DNA of 64,000 nucleotides. It comes from Lachnospiraceae bacterium AC2028. Lineage in GTDB: Bacteria > Bacillota > Clostridia > Lachnospirales > Lachnospiraceae. Location: contig JNJD01000008.1 of the NCBI GenBank assembly GCA_000702685.1, forward strand, positions 75,223 through 139,222, in the 5' to 3' direction. The notes below the pieces were generated by a model. That model saw nothing but the letters and a program-made list of their open reading frames with translations, did no database searches and was not told the origin of the DNA. Shown piece by piece: positions 7,121 to 15,617 of the stretch; within the stretch, counting starts at the first letter, position 1, and each line of letters starts with the position of its first letter. The translations under genes were made by a program, and so were the position numbers.

Positions 7121-8098
7121 ATGTATCAGCCCAAAACAATTGAAGAACTGAAAGCATGGTTCAAAGAAAACGGATACGAACCCGCCAGGACAAGATTCTT
7201 TGTCGGGGTGGACTTCAGGGCTCCGAAAGCATTCGGTATTTATAAGAATGAATTCGGAGAATTTGTGGTGTACAAAAATAAAGCGGACGGCACGAGAGCC
7301 ATCCGTTATCAGGGCGATGACGAAGAATTTGCCGTTCATGAACTGTATCAGAGATTTCAGGAAGAGATAATCAACCAGCAGACAAGATGGACCGCGGATA
7401 ACAGGCGGCAGGGATGGGATGCCGGCAACAGGCAAACGAACTCTTTTGATTTCGACATCTATGAAATGAAAAGACAGCGCAACGAACGGGGTAAGAAATT
7501 ACCGTTCATGGTGGTGGGTGTCTTTTTGTCTTTTATACTTTCCTTGGTATTTATGACCTGGCTTCAGGCAAAGCTTAATATGAATTTAGGAATGCTTGTG
7601 GCAGCCGTCCCGGTTCTGGTGATGGTCATATTGATGTTCCTTTCATATTCGTATCTGGAGGGTGTAAAACCGGCTGATCTTTACCGTTCGATTCACCCAA
7701 GGACCAAGATCATTTTTACCGCAGTCATTTTCTGGGTTATTTTCCTTGCGTCGCTGGCTTCCCTTAACATCCAAAGTAACGGCTACTACTCGATAAACAA
7801 TAATCTCTATTACAGAGCTGGAAGCGACTGGTACCGCTATGATGATTCCGGCCGTGATTGGGAACTCTCATTCACAGTGCCCTCACAGCTCACTTCAAGT
7901 TCTTGGAGAGATTATAATAATACCGGATCCCATCACGGCTCTTATGAGTCCTTCGAATCCACATCTTACTATACGGATTGGATAGAAGATAGGCACAGCT
8001 ATTCGGAAAGCCGGGACAATGATGACGATTACGACAGCGGCAGCTGGAGCTCCGATGACTGGAACAGCGGATATACCGACTGGAACAGCGATTGGTGA
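7121..8098 (+). CDS. Membrane protein with low-complexity Asp/Ser/Trp/Tyr tail
   Basis: 325 residues. The N-terminal soluble part (1-110) begins TIEELKAWFKENGYEPARTR and looks like a folded cytoplasmic domain. Three hydrophobic segments follow (about 128-148, 152-176, 195-216), then a short segment DWYRYDDSGRDWEL and a C-terminal low-complexity region rich in Asp, Ser, Tyr and Trp (DDDYDSGSWSSDDW). Similar proteins occur in Lachnospiraceae without assigned function. It is preceded by a 12-bp tandem repeat and the ribosome site gaggaaac. Topology predicts the tail outside the cell; this is inference. Confidence 0.65.
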   Translation: MYQPKTIEELKAWFKENGYEPARTRFFVGVDFRAPKAFGIYKNEFGEFVVYKNKADGTRAIRYQGDDEEFAVHELYQRFQEEIINQQTRWTADNRRQGWDAGNRQTNSFDFDIYEMKRQRNERGKKLPFMVVGVFLSFILSLVFMTWLQAKLNMNLGMLVAAVPVLVMVILMFLSYSYLEGVKPADLYRSIHPRTKIIFTAVIFWVIFLASLASLNIQSNGYYSINNNLYYRAGSDWYRYDDSGRDWELSFTVPSQLTSSSWRDYNNTGSHHGSYESFESTSYYTDWIEDRHSYSESRDNDDDYDSGSWSSDDWNSGYTDWNSDW

Positions 8099-8110
8099 CC
8101 TTAAACGCAA

Positions 8111-8146
8111 TGAAAAATAGTGAAAAAATAGTGTAAAAATAGTGAA
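8111..8146. repeat. Three copies of AAAAATAGTG
   Basis: aaaaatagtg recurs three times at intervals of 11-12 bases (8113, about 8124, 8135), upstream of the Fic gene. The helical spacing could suit repeated protein binding, but AT-rich slippage is an equally good explanation. Confidence 0.5.
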
Positions 8147-8165
8147 ATAATTATGGAATTTTTGG

Positions 8166-8202
8166 TTATCTGCCACTATAATAATATTGAGGTGGCAGAT
8201 AA
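8166..8202 (+). promoter_or_regulatory. Inverted repeat spanning -10 box and ribosome site of the Fic gene
   Basis: ttatctgccac (8166-8176) and gtggcagataa (8192-8202) form a perfect 11-bp inverted repeat with a 15-base centre. TATAAT lies between the arms (8177-8182), and the right arm contains the ribosome site gaggtggc and abuts the ATG at 8202. It could be an operator for autoregulation or, if transcribed from upstream, a hairpin hiding the ribosome site. Confidence 0.7.
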
Positions 8203-9302
8203 TGATCAAAGTAAAGCTGACTAATGAAATCGTCAATTACATAACCGAAATAGACAAAAACAGGTATCAGGTTTCATCTGTAAAAATCTCAGGCTCGGTA
8301 GCGAGCAGGCTTCGTAAAAATTCTAAAAAGAAAAGTTCCTATGCATCCAATAAGATCGAAGGAAATCCCCTATCTGAAAAACAGGTTGATGAGGTTATAG
8401 AAAGAGATGAACGTAAACACTTTCTTAAACCTGAGCAGGAAGTACGTAATTATTTTCTGGCATTAAATTTCCTGGAAGAAAAAGCAAAAAAGAAGGAAAA
8501 GCTTTCAAGAAAACTGATACTTGATGTACAGAAACTTGTAGAAAAAGGTGCATCAAAGGAGAAGATCGGACTAAGAGGCCCAACACCACCCGGTGTATTA
8601 TTTGCGGTATATGATTCTCAGACTGGAAATCCTGATTATATTCCCCCTGAGTATTCGGATGTGCCGGATCTTTTGGATGAATTGATCGAATATGTTAATA
8701 CAACTGATGATCATCCCTTGATAAAAGCTGCGGTTGTTCATTATCAGATGGTTACCATTCATCCGTTTGAAGACGGAAACGGAAGGACTGCACGCTTATT
8801 ATCAGGTTACATCCTGGATATAAACGGATATGGTTTTAACGGAATAGGATCGCTGGAAGAATACTTTGCCTATGATATAAATGAATACTATGATTCAATC
8901 CAGATGGGCCTTCCCATATTATATTATTCCGGAAGAAATGATCCGCCGCATCCCGAAATCTGGTTCAATTATTTTCTTCGTATGGTTCTGCTCTATTCAG
9001 GCAAGGTATGTGAATTGTCTGAAAGCTCCGGTGAAGAAGAGGTGATCGGCAGTCTGTCCTATCTTAAGGGCAAGGAAAAAGAACTCCTTTTGCTTTTGAT
9101 CAAAAAGTACAGAGGGGAATTTACTCCGATCGAGTTGAGCAGAGAAATTGGTGTAACAAATAAGACTGTTATCAATCGATTATCTGTTTTATCAAAAAAT
9201 GGATTTGTAAAACCCATAATAGTAAATCAGCGGATCAGATCTTATGTTTTGAGCGAATTTTCATTAGATCATGTAGAAGAGATAAGAAAACTTATCAAAT
9301 AA
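8202..9302 (+). CDS. Fic-domain protein (putative AMPylator) with winged-helix C-terminus
   Basis: 366 residues from the ATG at 8202, chosen because gaggtggc lies 7 bases upstream. Residues about 30-60 hold the inhibitory motif SNKIEGN (S/TxxxE-G/N), which in class II Fic proteins blocks ATP binding. The catalytic motif HPFEDGNGRTAR lies at about residue 190, fully canonical, so adenylyl or other nucleotidyl transfer to a protein hydroxyl is expected. The C-terminal part (about 290-366) is a winged helix (SREIGVTNKTVINRLSVLSK), typical of Fic proteins that bind DNA and may regulate their own gene, consistent with the inverted repeat over the start. The codon mix is more AT-rich than neighbours, suggesting transfer. 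Confidence 0.9.
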   Translation: MIKVKLTNEIVNYITEIDKNRYQVSSVKISGSVASRLRKNSKKKSSYASNKIEGNPLSEKQVDEVIERDERKHFLKPEQEVRNYFLALNFLEEKAKKKEKLSRKLILDVQKLVEKGASKEKIGLRGPTPPGVLFAVYDSQTGNPDYIPPEYSDVPDLLDELIEYVNTTDDHPLIKAAVVHYQMVTIHPFEDGNGRTARLLSGYILDINGYGFNGIGSLEEYFAYDINEYYDSIQMGLPILYYSGRNDPPHPEIWFNYFLRMVLLYSGKVCELSESSGEEEVIGSLSYLKGKEKELLLLLIKKYRGEFTPIELSREIGVTNKTVINRLSVLSKNGFVKPIIVNQRIRSYVLSEFSLDHVEEIRKLIK

Positions 9303-9318
9303 ATGTGGAGTAATGCCT

Positions 9319-9717
9319 ATGCAGTTTAAAGAAGGATGCGGCTGGAAAGCCTGCTATGATGAAGAAAGAGATCTCTATACCGCGGAACGCGGCGGATGTG
9401 GGTATTATCATCTGTATGAGATCAATGCCGAAATATATGCTGCTCTGAAGGATGGGATGAGCGACTCTGATTCATATCATCTGATCGACAAAGGCAGGCA
9501 TCTTTATATGGATGTTAATGACCGCTGCGGCCCGCCCTATACTGTAGTGCTCGATGACGATTATGAAAATCTCTGCCCTTGGGCAAATGTGATCTCAAGC
9601 GGTAAGGTCTGGCCTGATGCTCTGACCGATGCTGCGGTGGAGATCTTCGAATCCGAGAAGGACAACCGCGAGCAGCGCCGCAGAAAGCGTGAAGAACGCG
9701 AGGCTGATAATGCATAA
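9319..9717 (+). CDS. Conserved hypothetical protein
   Basis: 132 residues from the ATG at 9319; the GGAG at 9307-9310 is 8 bases from this ATG but only 2 from the ATG at 9313. The sequence is rich in Tyr, Asp and Cys at the start (EGCGWKACYDEERDLYTAER) and ends in a basic-acidic helix (EQRRRKREEREA). No membrane segments. No family recognised. Its stop overlaps the start of the MBL gene by 8 bases, so both are translated from the same message. Confidence 0.65.
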   Translation: MQFKEGCGWKACYDEERDLYTAERGGCGYYHLYEINAEIYAALKDGMSDSDSYHLIDKGRHLYMDVNDRCGPPYTVVLDDDYENLCPWANVISSGKVWPDALTDAAVEIFESEKDNREQRRRKREEREADNA

Positions 9718-10351
9718 AGTACACCATATCAAATGTAAAACCGATAACTGTTACATCGTTGAAAGCGAAGGTAATGCCATACTTGTAGATACCGGCAGCG
9801 GTGAGTTTTATGATGTAGTAGCTAAGGAGTGCAGGAAATATAATCTGCGCCTTATTGTGCTCACCCATGTTCACTTTGACCACGCGGAGAATGCTGCGAA
9901 ACTGTCTGAAGAATTTGACGTTCCGGTGGCTTTCAATAAGTCCGATGAAGAACTTTTCGATGATTACGATGCACAGCCTCTTATGTCATATGGCTTGATT
10001 GGACGGATTGTACTGGGACTGTCCCTTAAAGTGCTTCGCGAAACAAAGGTAAGAAAGCCGGAGAAGATAGTTTATATAAGTGACGGAGACGATCTTTCAT
10101 CCTACGGAATAGATGCTAAGGTGATCGCTCTCCCCGGACATACCGACGGATCTATCGGTGTTGACGTGGATGGGCAAAGCCTTCTTGTCGGAGATGCGCT
10201 TGATAATTGGATCAGCCCCGCTACCGGACATCTGTATAATAATATAGAGAATCTGAAGGAAAGTGCGAAGAAGATCCGCTCGTTAGGTGATAGAACGATC
10301 TACTACGGACACGGAAATCCTACCGCAAATAAGTTTAAGTTGCTGAAATAA
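9710..10351 (+). CDS. Metallo-beta-lactamase-fold hydrolase (glyoxalase II-like)
   Basis: 213 residues. The metal-binding motif THVHFDHAEN (HxHxDH) lies near residue 48, the third-ligand region is LPGHTDGSIG (about 143), the Asp ligand is in LLVGDALDN, and a last His is in YYGHGNP. This is the standard set of the MBL superfamily as in hydroxyacylglutathione hydrolases. It is cytoplasmic with no signal peptide. The ATG at 9710 overlaps the upstream stop, and upstream in-frame ATGs run through the neighbouring gene. Substrate unknown; a thioester or phosphodiester is usual for the family. Confidence 0.85.
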   Translation: MHKVHHIKCKTDNCYIVESEGNAILVDTGSGEFYDVVAKECRKYNLRLIVLTHVHFDHAENAAKLSEEFDVPVAFNKSDEELFDDYDAQPLMSYGLIGRIVLGLSLKVLRETKVRKPEKIVYISDGDDLSSYGIDAKVIALPGHTDGSIGVDVDGQSLLVGDALDNWISPATGHLYNNIENLKESAKKIRSLGDRTIYYGHGNPTANKFKLLK

Positions 10352-10395
10352 TCCGAGAGAAATATTTTCCGATCAACTTATTAGGGAGACACCAA

Positions 10396-11370
10396 ATGGA
10401 AGTTAATCAGATCCGAAACAGCGAACTTAAGGAAAACATCGTTAATACAGCTATCAGGATACTCGTCGAAAACAACCTGGTGACTGAGGACGACTTTCCG
10501 GGCCTTAACGTAAACATCGGCTATCTTTTCACGAAGGAAAACGGTCAGCTGGAATCTCTTTTTAAACTGGTCTTTACCGCTAAGACTTTCTTTTTTGTAT
10601 TGCAGGAAGGAAAACTTATGATCATCAATATAGATGATCAAATGTTTGAAAAGACTGTGGAGGATATGAAGGGCTTTCATCCCTGCATATTAAGCGATGA
10701 ACTTCCCGAGACTGAAGCACAGAAGAACAGACGCATCAAAAACAACGATTATATAAAAGGATTATCTGTTGCTTATCCGGAAAAGCTCATGAGCAGATGG
10801 GATGATGATCATGTCGGATTAAAAGACAAAATTGAGATCTGCAGGAGAGCGATTACCGCATTTTTTGTGATCCAGATCGCATGTGACATAGGACAGGGCA
10901 ATTATGATGAAAGCATCGAATTCTTCCTTCCGATCTTGGAAGAGATGAGATTGAAGGAATATCTTAATTCAAAAGAAAGCAGGATCGTAGACGGCACATA
11001 TGATATGCAGGATGCGATTGATTTGGACTGGGCATATGAAGCCTTCTGGTCATTATGCTGGTGTCTTGGTCTTGTAGATGATATCAGGAATGCCGTAGAG
11101 GTCTGTGATTGTGACGCTGCCATTGGATTTGTGAGAGGCTGCAAGACCATTGAAGAATTTGCGGAAAAATGTACGCTTCGAAGCAAGTCTGAAATCCTTG
11201 ATATGCTTGATCTTTACTACAGATATAACTGGGCGGTAAATGAGTCAAGAGTAAGACCGGAAACCTCGATAGGAAATCTGAATCCGTCCATTGTTATTGA
11301 ACGCCGCCGCGGTTTGGAGTGGGTAGTTTCGGAAGTGTCAGATTGGTATGATCTGGATATGCCCGCATAA
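10396..11370 (+). CDS. DUF4272 family protein
   Basis: 324 residues. The C-terminal two thirds fit DUF4272: an early KNRRIKNNDYIKGL segment, EAFWSLCWCLGLVDD in the middle, a CD/ILDMLDLYYRYNWAV segment, and the closing IERRRGLEWVVSEVSDWYDL. The N-terminal 100 residues form a separate small domain. No catalytic motif is known for this family, and it is often found near polymorphic-toxin or immunity-type genes in other genomes. The ribosome site is gggagac, 6 bases before ATG. Confidence 0.8.
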   Translation: MEVNQIRNSELKENIVNTAIRILVENNLVTEDDFPGLNVNIGYLFTKENGQLESLFKLVFTAKTFFFVLQEGKLMIINIDDQMFEKTVEDMKGFHPCILSDELPETEAQKNRRIKNNDYIKGLSVAYPEKLMSRWDDDHVGLKDKIEICRRAITAFFVIQIACDIGQGNYDESIEFFLPILEEMRLKEYLNSKESRIVDGTYDMQDAIDLDWAYEAFWSLCWCLGLVDDIRNAVEVCDCDAAIGFVRGCKTIEEFAEKCTLRSKSEILDMLDLYYRYNWAVNESRVRPETSIGNLNPSIVIERRRGLEWVVSEVSDWYDLDMPA

Positions 11371-11389
11371 GAGATTGAAAGGCTAAACC

Positions 11390-11638
11390 ATGGACGAAGT
11401 AAAGCTCGACATCTCCGGTGTTGTGGAGATGGATGGAAAAAAGATAGCACGCATCTGTTTTACAAGAGGCAAGGATATCGCCGAAGGCTATATCCCTGAT
11501 TGTGTGTTGACAAAGGTTGAGGGTTTTACGGAAGAAGAGGCATCGCAGCTTATTGATTTCCTCAGGGCCAATCTAACAGATCTGAAGAAAAGAGCTGCTG
11601 CGATCAATCCCTTAAATGCGTTCATGGGTAAGAAATAA
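11390..11638 (+). CDS. Small conserved hypothetical protein
   Basis: 82 residues with an N-terminal beta-rich half (ISGVVEMDGKKIARICFTRG) and a C-terminal helical half (FTEEEASQLIDFLRANL). No membrane segments. Ribosome site aaagg lies 8 bases upstream. It follows the DUF4272 gene by 19 bases and precedes the membrane protein gene at 11678. Family not recognised. Confidence 0.6.
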   Translation: MDEVKLDISGVVEMDGKKIARICFTRGKDIAEGYIPDCVLTKVEGFTEEEASQLIDFLRANLTDLKKRAAAINPLNAFMGKK

Positions 11639-11677
11639 ATTGTCCGCTGACAGCTGATTCGAAAGAAGTACCGCAGG

Positions 11678-12346
11678 ATGAGAGCTAAAACAAGAAGATT
11701 CATATTGTGGAATGCGTTTTTATATCTGATCTGTCTGTGCCTTGCGCTGAAGATCAAGGATGTGGCAAGCGTCGGCCCGTACGCGACAGAAATAGGATTA
11801 TCCAAGCTTAATATCGGCTTCAGGAATCTGTGGCATTACAATACGGAATTCGGATACTCCAAACCCTGGTTTACGCTTGGTATGATCCTGAACTTCATCT
11901 GCATCGTGAACTGCGTATTCTGGATCGGCATGCTGGTCAGGGAAGTGATAAAGTCCGGACGCTTAGACGGAGTCGGCACCGACAAGAATTATTTTGCGAC
12001 GGTCTTTCTGTATATTGCCGCGCTTATATCGTCCCTGCTTCTCAAAGCATTTAAGATAAACTACGGACCGGTTCCGGGACACCTCGTGATCTCAGCTTCA
12101 TTTCCTTCGGTTCCCGTTCTTCTTTATATTGTTTCGATCGGAAGTGCGGTCTTTCATATATGGGCTCTGTTTGGGGAGAAGAAAAAGCTCTGCATCGCCG
12201 TAAGTGTATTTGGCACATTGCTTATGCTTATCGGCATCATAGCCGTAGCCACAAGCGGGATCTGTTGGTTCACCGACATCCTCGGCAGCATCCTGCTCGG
12301 AATAGTCCTTATGATGCTATATACATTTTTCTTCGATGCGGATTGA
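11678..12346 (+). CDS. PAP2-like membrane protein lacking catalytic residues
   Basis: 222 residues with about six hydrophobic segments. The end of the protein resembles a PAP2 phosphatase: SASFPSVPVL stands where the family has PSGH, and ICWFTDILGSILLGI stands where it has the HxxxD motif followed by a glycine-rich helix. The catalytic His residues are absent in both, and the first KxxxxxxRP motif is not clear. Hydrolysis of lipid phosphates is therefore unlikely; a degenerate relative with a structural or binding role is inferred. The start lacks a strong ribosome site. Confidence 0.55.
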   Translation: MRAKTRRFILWNAFLYLICLCLALKIKDVASVGPYATEIGLSKLNIGFRNLWHYNTEFGYSKPWFTLGMILNFICIVNCVFWIGMLVREVIKSGRLDGVGTDKNYFATVFLYIAALISSLLLKAFKINYGPVPGHLVISASFPSVPVLLYIVSIGSAVFHIWALFGEKKKLCIAVSVFGTLLMLIGIIAVATSGICWFTDILGSILLGIVLMMLYTFFFDAD

Positions 12347-12372
12347 TCTGTGAATTGTGAAAGGATGTAAGT

Positions 12373-13014
12373 ATGGTACGTTTTGAAGATGAGCAATTGA
12401 TCATAGAGCAGCCTTTTAAAATTTTTGGCAGGACGATAAAGGTAAAGTACGAAGATATCGAAAGAGTAGAGCTTTCGGAGGATTCGGATGTTCTCTTTTG
12501 CCTGAAAGGCGGTAAAGTCAGGAAGGTGTCCGATCCCGGTATTGTCATGTACTATCCCGAATTCGGCGAGATGCTTAAGAAATACAGGATCCCCTATTCT
12601 TCAAGTGTCGGACCTGCGGGCGATGATTCCATAGAAACAGTAAGAGAAAAAGCGGTTGCATGCAGGGAAACCGCAGCAGCGTATTTAAACCGTTCCGTGA
12701 AGGAAAAACTCGGTGCCGAATACGAATTCGAAGCGAAGATTGTAGAGAACATCATGGGTACGACGCTTGAGTTCAGGCTTCTTAAGAACGGAGTTCCCGA
12801 TGAAGATGCCAATGAGATTGAGGGCTCGGGCGATGAATCGATCGTTGATGAACTTGATATCGCATATCTCAGCGAGTGGGAACCCATGTACGAACGCGGC
12901 AAATACCTTATAACCGAGGAAGCCTCGGATCTTAAGGTTTGCGAAGAATATCTGGAATCCGATGTGCTTGGATTTTTTTACGATAGTTACGGAAAAGATA
13001 AGTTAATCAAGTGA
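12373..13014 (+). CDS. Conserved hypothetical protein, possibly PH-like N-terminus
   Basis: 213 residues. The first 70 (FEDEQLIIEQPFKIFGRTIK, then VKYEDIERVEL) alternate strands in the manner of bacterial PH-like domains. The rest is acidic with a Ala/Glu helix (REKAVACRETAAAYLNRSVK). No signal peptide or membrane segment. Ribosome site aaaggatg. Its last 12 bases overlap the end of the convergent regulator gene. Function unknown. Confidence 0.55.
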   Translation: MVRFEDEQLIIEQPFKIFGRTIKVKYEDIERVELSEDSDVLFCLKGGKVRKVSDPGIVMYYPEFGEMLKKYRIPYSSSVGPAGDDSIETVREKAVACRETAAAYLNRSVKEKLGAEYEFEAKIVENIMGTTLEFRLLKNGVPDEDANEIEGSGDESIVDELDIAYLSEWEPMYERGKYLITEEASDLKVCEEYLESDVLGFFYDSYGKDKLIK

Positions 13015-14118
13015 AACCTGCTTCCTCCAGCACTCAATGACCTTGTCGATATGCTTCGCCATTTTTCTGGAGAGGTATGTCCTTGCCTGTCCGAACAGAT
13101 TCTCCATTCCGGCAACCGCACTGACTCCGGCAGAATCGTAGTAGTACGATTTTTCTTTCGTGTAATAGAATCTGAAATCTGATGATAGATCGTTCTTGTT
13201 ATCCGCTTTGTCGTAACGGCTTGCCAGTCTGTAAGCCTCCTTCACGCACACTTCCATATATTTATTATCGTTCATTGCGGCCATCATCCATGCTTTCGTC
13301 AAAAGTATGATGGCCTTTAATTTATCCATATATCCTGTCTCATCGTCCTTTTTATATTCGTCAAGTATGCGGAGCTCGTGATCTGCAAGTTCGAGTGCCT
13401 TTTGAAGAGATTCTTTTCTGCCGTCCGCTGCAACAGCCATGAGCATGTAGTTGACGGTGGTGTACTGCGATACAAAGCTGCGAAGAAGGGCTCGTGTTCC
13501 GAAATCCAGAGATTCTCTGTATTTGCCCATGCTCATAAGGACATGGGAGATCGCGGTATCGTTAATACCGTTATAGTTGATCCTCTTGAGCTCCTCCAGA
13601 GCTTTCTCCGGATCCTTTTCACTGTAAAGATTGGCGATCTGAAGCTTGATCGTAAATTCATTGATGTCCGTATTCGTATTCTGGGATATATATGACAGAG
13701 CACGTTCAAAAAGCGATATTGATTCTTCGCAGTCTGTTATTTTCCGGCTTTCGACATATTTATAGGCATACATCTGAGCACAGGTGTGCAGGATCTTAAA
13801 AGTATGAGGGTAGCGCGCCAGTGCATTCTTTGCTTCCGTGACAGCTTCGTCAAATTTATGATCCTTAAATAAATTTTCTATCCTTTCCGTCAGTGCATCG
13901 ATATTCTTGACGGACTTGTCATATCCGAGCAGCTCATCCATTGAGATGTTGAACAGATTAGCAAGCTCCATCAGAGTCGTGATGTCGGGAACGTTATTTC
14001 CGTTCTCCCATTTGGACACGGCACCGATGGTAACTCCCAGTGATTCCGCAAGCCCCTCCTGTGTCAGGTTCATTGCTTTTCTGTACTGTTTAATATTTTC
14101 GGAAACCTTAAGCTGCAT
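13003..14118 (-). CDS. XRE-family transcription regulator with TPR-like C-terminus
   Basis: 371 residues. Residues 5-60 form a classic XRE helix-turn-helix (MNLTQEGLAESLGVTIGAVS, then KWENG). The remaining 300 residues are helical, with repeats of aromatic and Ala spacing like tetratricopeptide units, an arrangement typical of peptide- or stress-responsive XRE regulators in Clostridia. It overlaps the end of the MFS gene by 11 bases, so it is cotranscribed with the exporter and probably regulates it. Confidence 0.85.
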   Translation of the reverse strand: MQLKVSENIKQYRKAMNLTQEGLAESLGVTIGAVSKWENGNNVPDITTLMELANLFNISMDELLGYDKSVKNIDALTERIENLFKDHKFDEAVTEAKNALARYPHTFKILHTCAQMYAYKYVESRKITDCEESISLFERALSYISQNTNTDINEFTIKLQIANLYSEKDPEKALEELKRINYNGINDTAISHVLMSMGKYRESLDFGTRALLRSFVSQYTTVNYMLMAVAADGRKESLQKALELADHELRILDEYKKDDETGYMDKLKAIILLTKAWMMAAMNDNKYMEVCVKEAYRLASRYDKADNKNDLSSDFRFYYTKEKSYYYDSAGVSAVAGMENLFGQARTYLSRKMAKHIDKVIECWRKQVSLD

Positions 14119-15382
14119 TTGCCACTTCTTCCTTTATTTCAAATTTTAATTTGCTTACCGCTACGAGTAAAAAGAGAACGATCGCAAGGACTGCACTCAC
14201 TGCTATCAAAAGTGCGGGACTTATGCTGACAGCGCATGCGGATACGATCATCGATCCTACCGGAGTTGCCGCTGCGGACGATGCATTGAAGATCGCAGCC
14301 GCTCTTGCAAGATAGCTTTGTTCAACGCTTTTTACGAACTGCACGCCGAGTATTCCTACTATGACGGAAGCACTCATTGTCATTATCACGTAACATGAAC
14401 CTGCAAGGAGATATCCGTAAAGCACGGCGCTGTTTAAATATCTGCCCAGAGTTAATACGTACATTCCTGCGCCGAGTATCAGTCCGAACAGTACAAGGGA
14501 ATTTTTCGCGGACATCTTTTCGGAGATCATTGGAACGATCGCAGATCCTATGATCGCACCGATTGCCGATGCCATTCCGTTAATGCTGAGCAGTTCGCTT
14601 CCGAGTCCGTAGCATTCTTCCGCAATCGGAGCGATCAGTGAGTTGAGCGGAACGAGCAGGAAGTTAAGGGCAACGGCGATGAGACAATAGTTCAGGATGA
14701 CCTTTTTTTTCAGGACATAGCTTATTCCGCTCTTTAAAAGCGATGCATATGAATCCTTGCTTTCGGAGGAAGCCGTCTCCTCATTATCTGTCTTAAGCTC
14801 TTTGACGGAAGCGGTGATGCCGGCTGCGATAAAAAATGTTGCCGCATCGATCAGCATTGCGGTATAAACTCCGCACTTTGCAATGATGATCCCTGCGATA
14901 CCTGTTCCTACAAAGGCAGCGGCACTTGATATGGTCGAGTTGAGGCTCATTGCGTGGGTCAGATGCTCCCTGCGGACGACGCCCGGAATGAAAGCGGTCG
15001 ATGCCGGAAGGTTGAACGACTCGATCGAAGTTATGATGAGCGTAAATGCCGCCATGATGATCGGACTGACGGCCCCTGCCTGATACATTACGACGAATGC
15101 CGATATCACGAGTCCTCTCAGTATATGAGTAAGGACGATCACTTTCTTTTTATCCATCTTCTCAATAAGCGCTCCGGCGAAAGGCTGGACGAAAATGTTG
15201 GGAAGAAAGTTGAGCCCGAATATGAGAGCGGACCATGATGCACTGTGGGTGATCTCATAGACCAGCCATGTAAATGCGATCGCATCCACCGCATCTCCGA
15301 AACGGTTGATAAGCCCTGAGAAGAGAAGCTTTCTGTATTCGGGATATTTAATGATGTCTCTGTACTTGAATTCTTTAGCCAT
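14108..15382 (-). CDS. MFS transporter (MFS_3-type, drug or siderophore exporter-like)
   Basis: 424 residues with about twelve hydrophobic segments. The start MAKEFKYRDIIKYPEYRKLL and the loop PFAGALIEKMDKKKVIVLTH (motif A-like D/KKK) fit the MFS_3 group that includes EntS-like and macrolide exporters. The ATG at 15382 has an AAGGAG site; a start seven codons upstream lacks one. Substrate unknown; export of an antimicrobial or metabolite is inference. The operon's XRE gene follows with overlap. Confidence 0.85.
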   Translation of the reverse strand: MAKEFKYRDIIKYPEYRKLLFSGLINRFGDAVDAIAFTWLVYEITHSASWSALIFGLNFLPNIFVQPFAGALIEKMDKKKVIVLTHILRGLVISAFVVMYQAGAVSPIIMAAFTLIITSIESFNLPASTAFIPGVVRREHLTHAMSLNSTISSAAAFVGTGIAGIIIAKCGVYTAMLIDAATFFIAAGITASVKELKTDNEETASSESKDSYASLLKSGISYVLKKKVILNYCLIAVALNFLLVPLNSLIAPIAEECYGLGSELLSINGMASAIGAIIGSAIVPMISEKMSAKNSLVLFGLILGAGMYVLTLGRYLNSAVLYGYLLAGSCYVIMTMSASVIVGILGVQFVKSVEQSYLARAAAIFNASSAAATPVGSMIVSACAVSISPALLIAVSAVLAIVLFLLVAVSKLKFEIKEEVANAA

Positions 15383-15495
15383 TTTTTCTCCTTTACCGCA
15401 CAAAGCTTTTTTGCCCCGTGCTCATTTCCATGGCTAAATGGTACAGTGACCGTGAATTGATTGTAACACACTATTTGTACAAATCATACAGAAAA

Positions 15496-15516
15496 TACTT
15501 TCCGATACGGAAAGTA
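15496..15516. promoter_or_regulatory. Operator-like inverted repeat between divergent MFS and MoxR genes
   Basis: TACTTTCCG-ata-CGGAAAGTA is a perfect 9-bp inverted repeat. It lies 114 bases upstream of the MFS start and 102 bases upstream of the MoxR start, 29 bases before the MoxR -10 box. The XRE regulator encoded with the MFS gene is a candidate binder; this is inference. Confidence 0.6.
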
Positions 15517-15544
15517 CATCAAAATGGCACAGTCATCAATAAAA

Positions 15545-15553
15545 TGGTATAAT
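15545..15553 (+). promoter_or_regulatory. Extended -10 promoter of the MoxR operon
   Basis: TGgTATAAT is an ideal extended -10 element, followed by a leader of about 57 bases. No good -35 hexamer is visible at 17 bases, as is usual for extended -10 promoters. Confidence 0.65.
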
Positions 15554-15617
15554 TAACCTTTAGTGATGCCTGTTTTTACAGCATTAGGATTATGAGTGGG
15601 AGGAAAAAAGAAAAACA

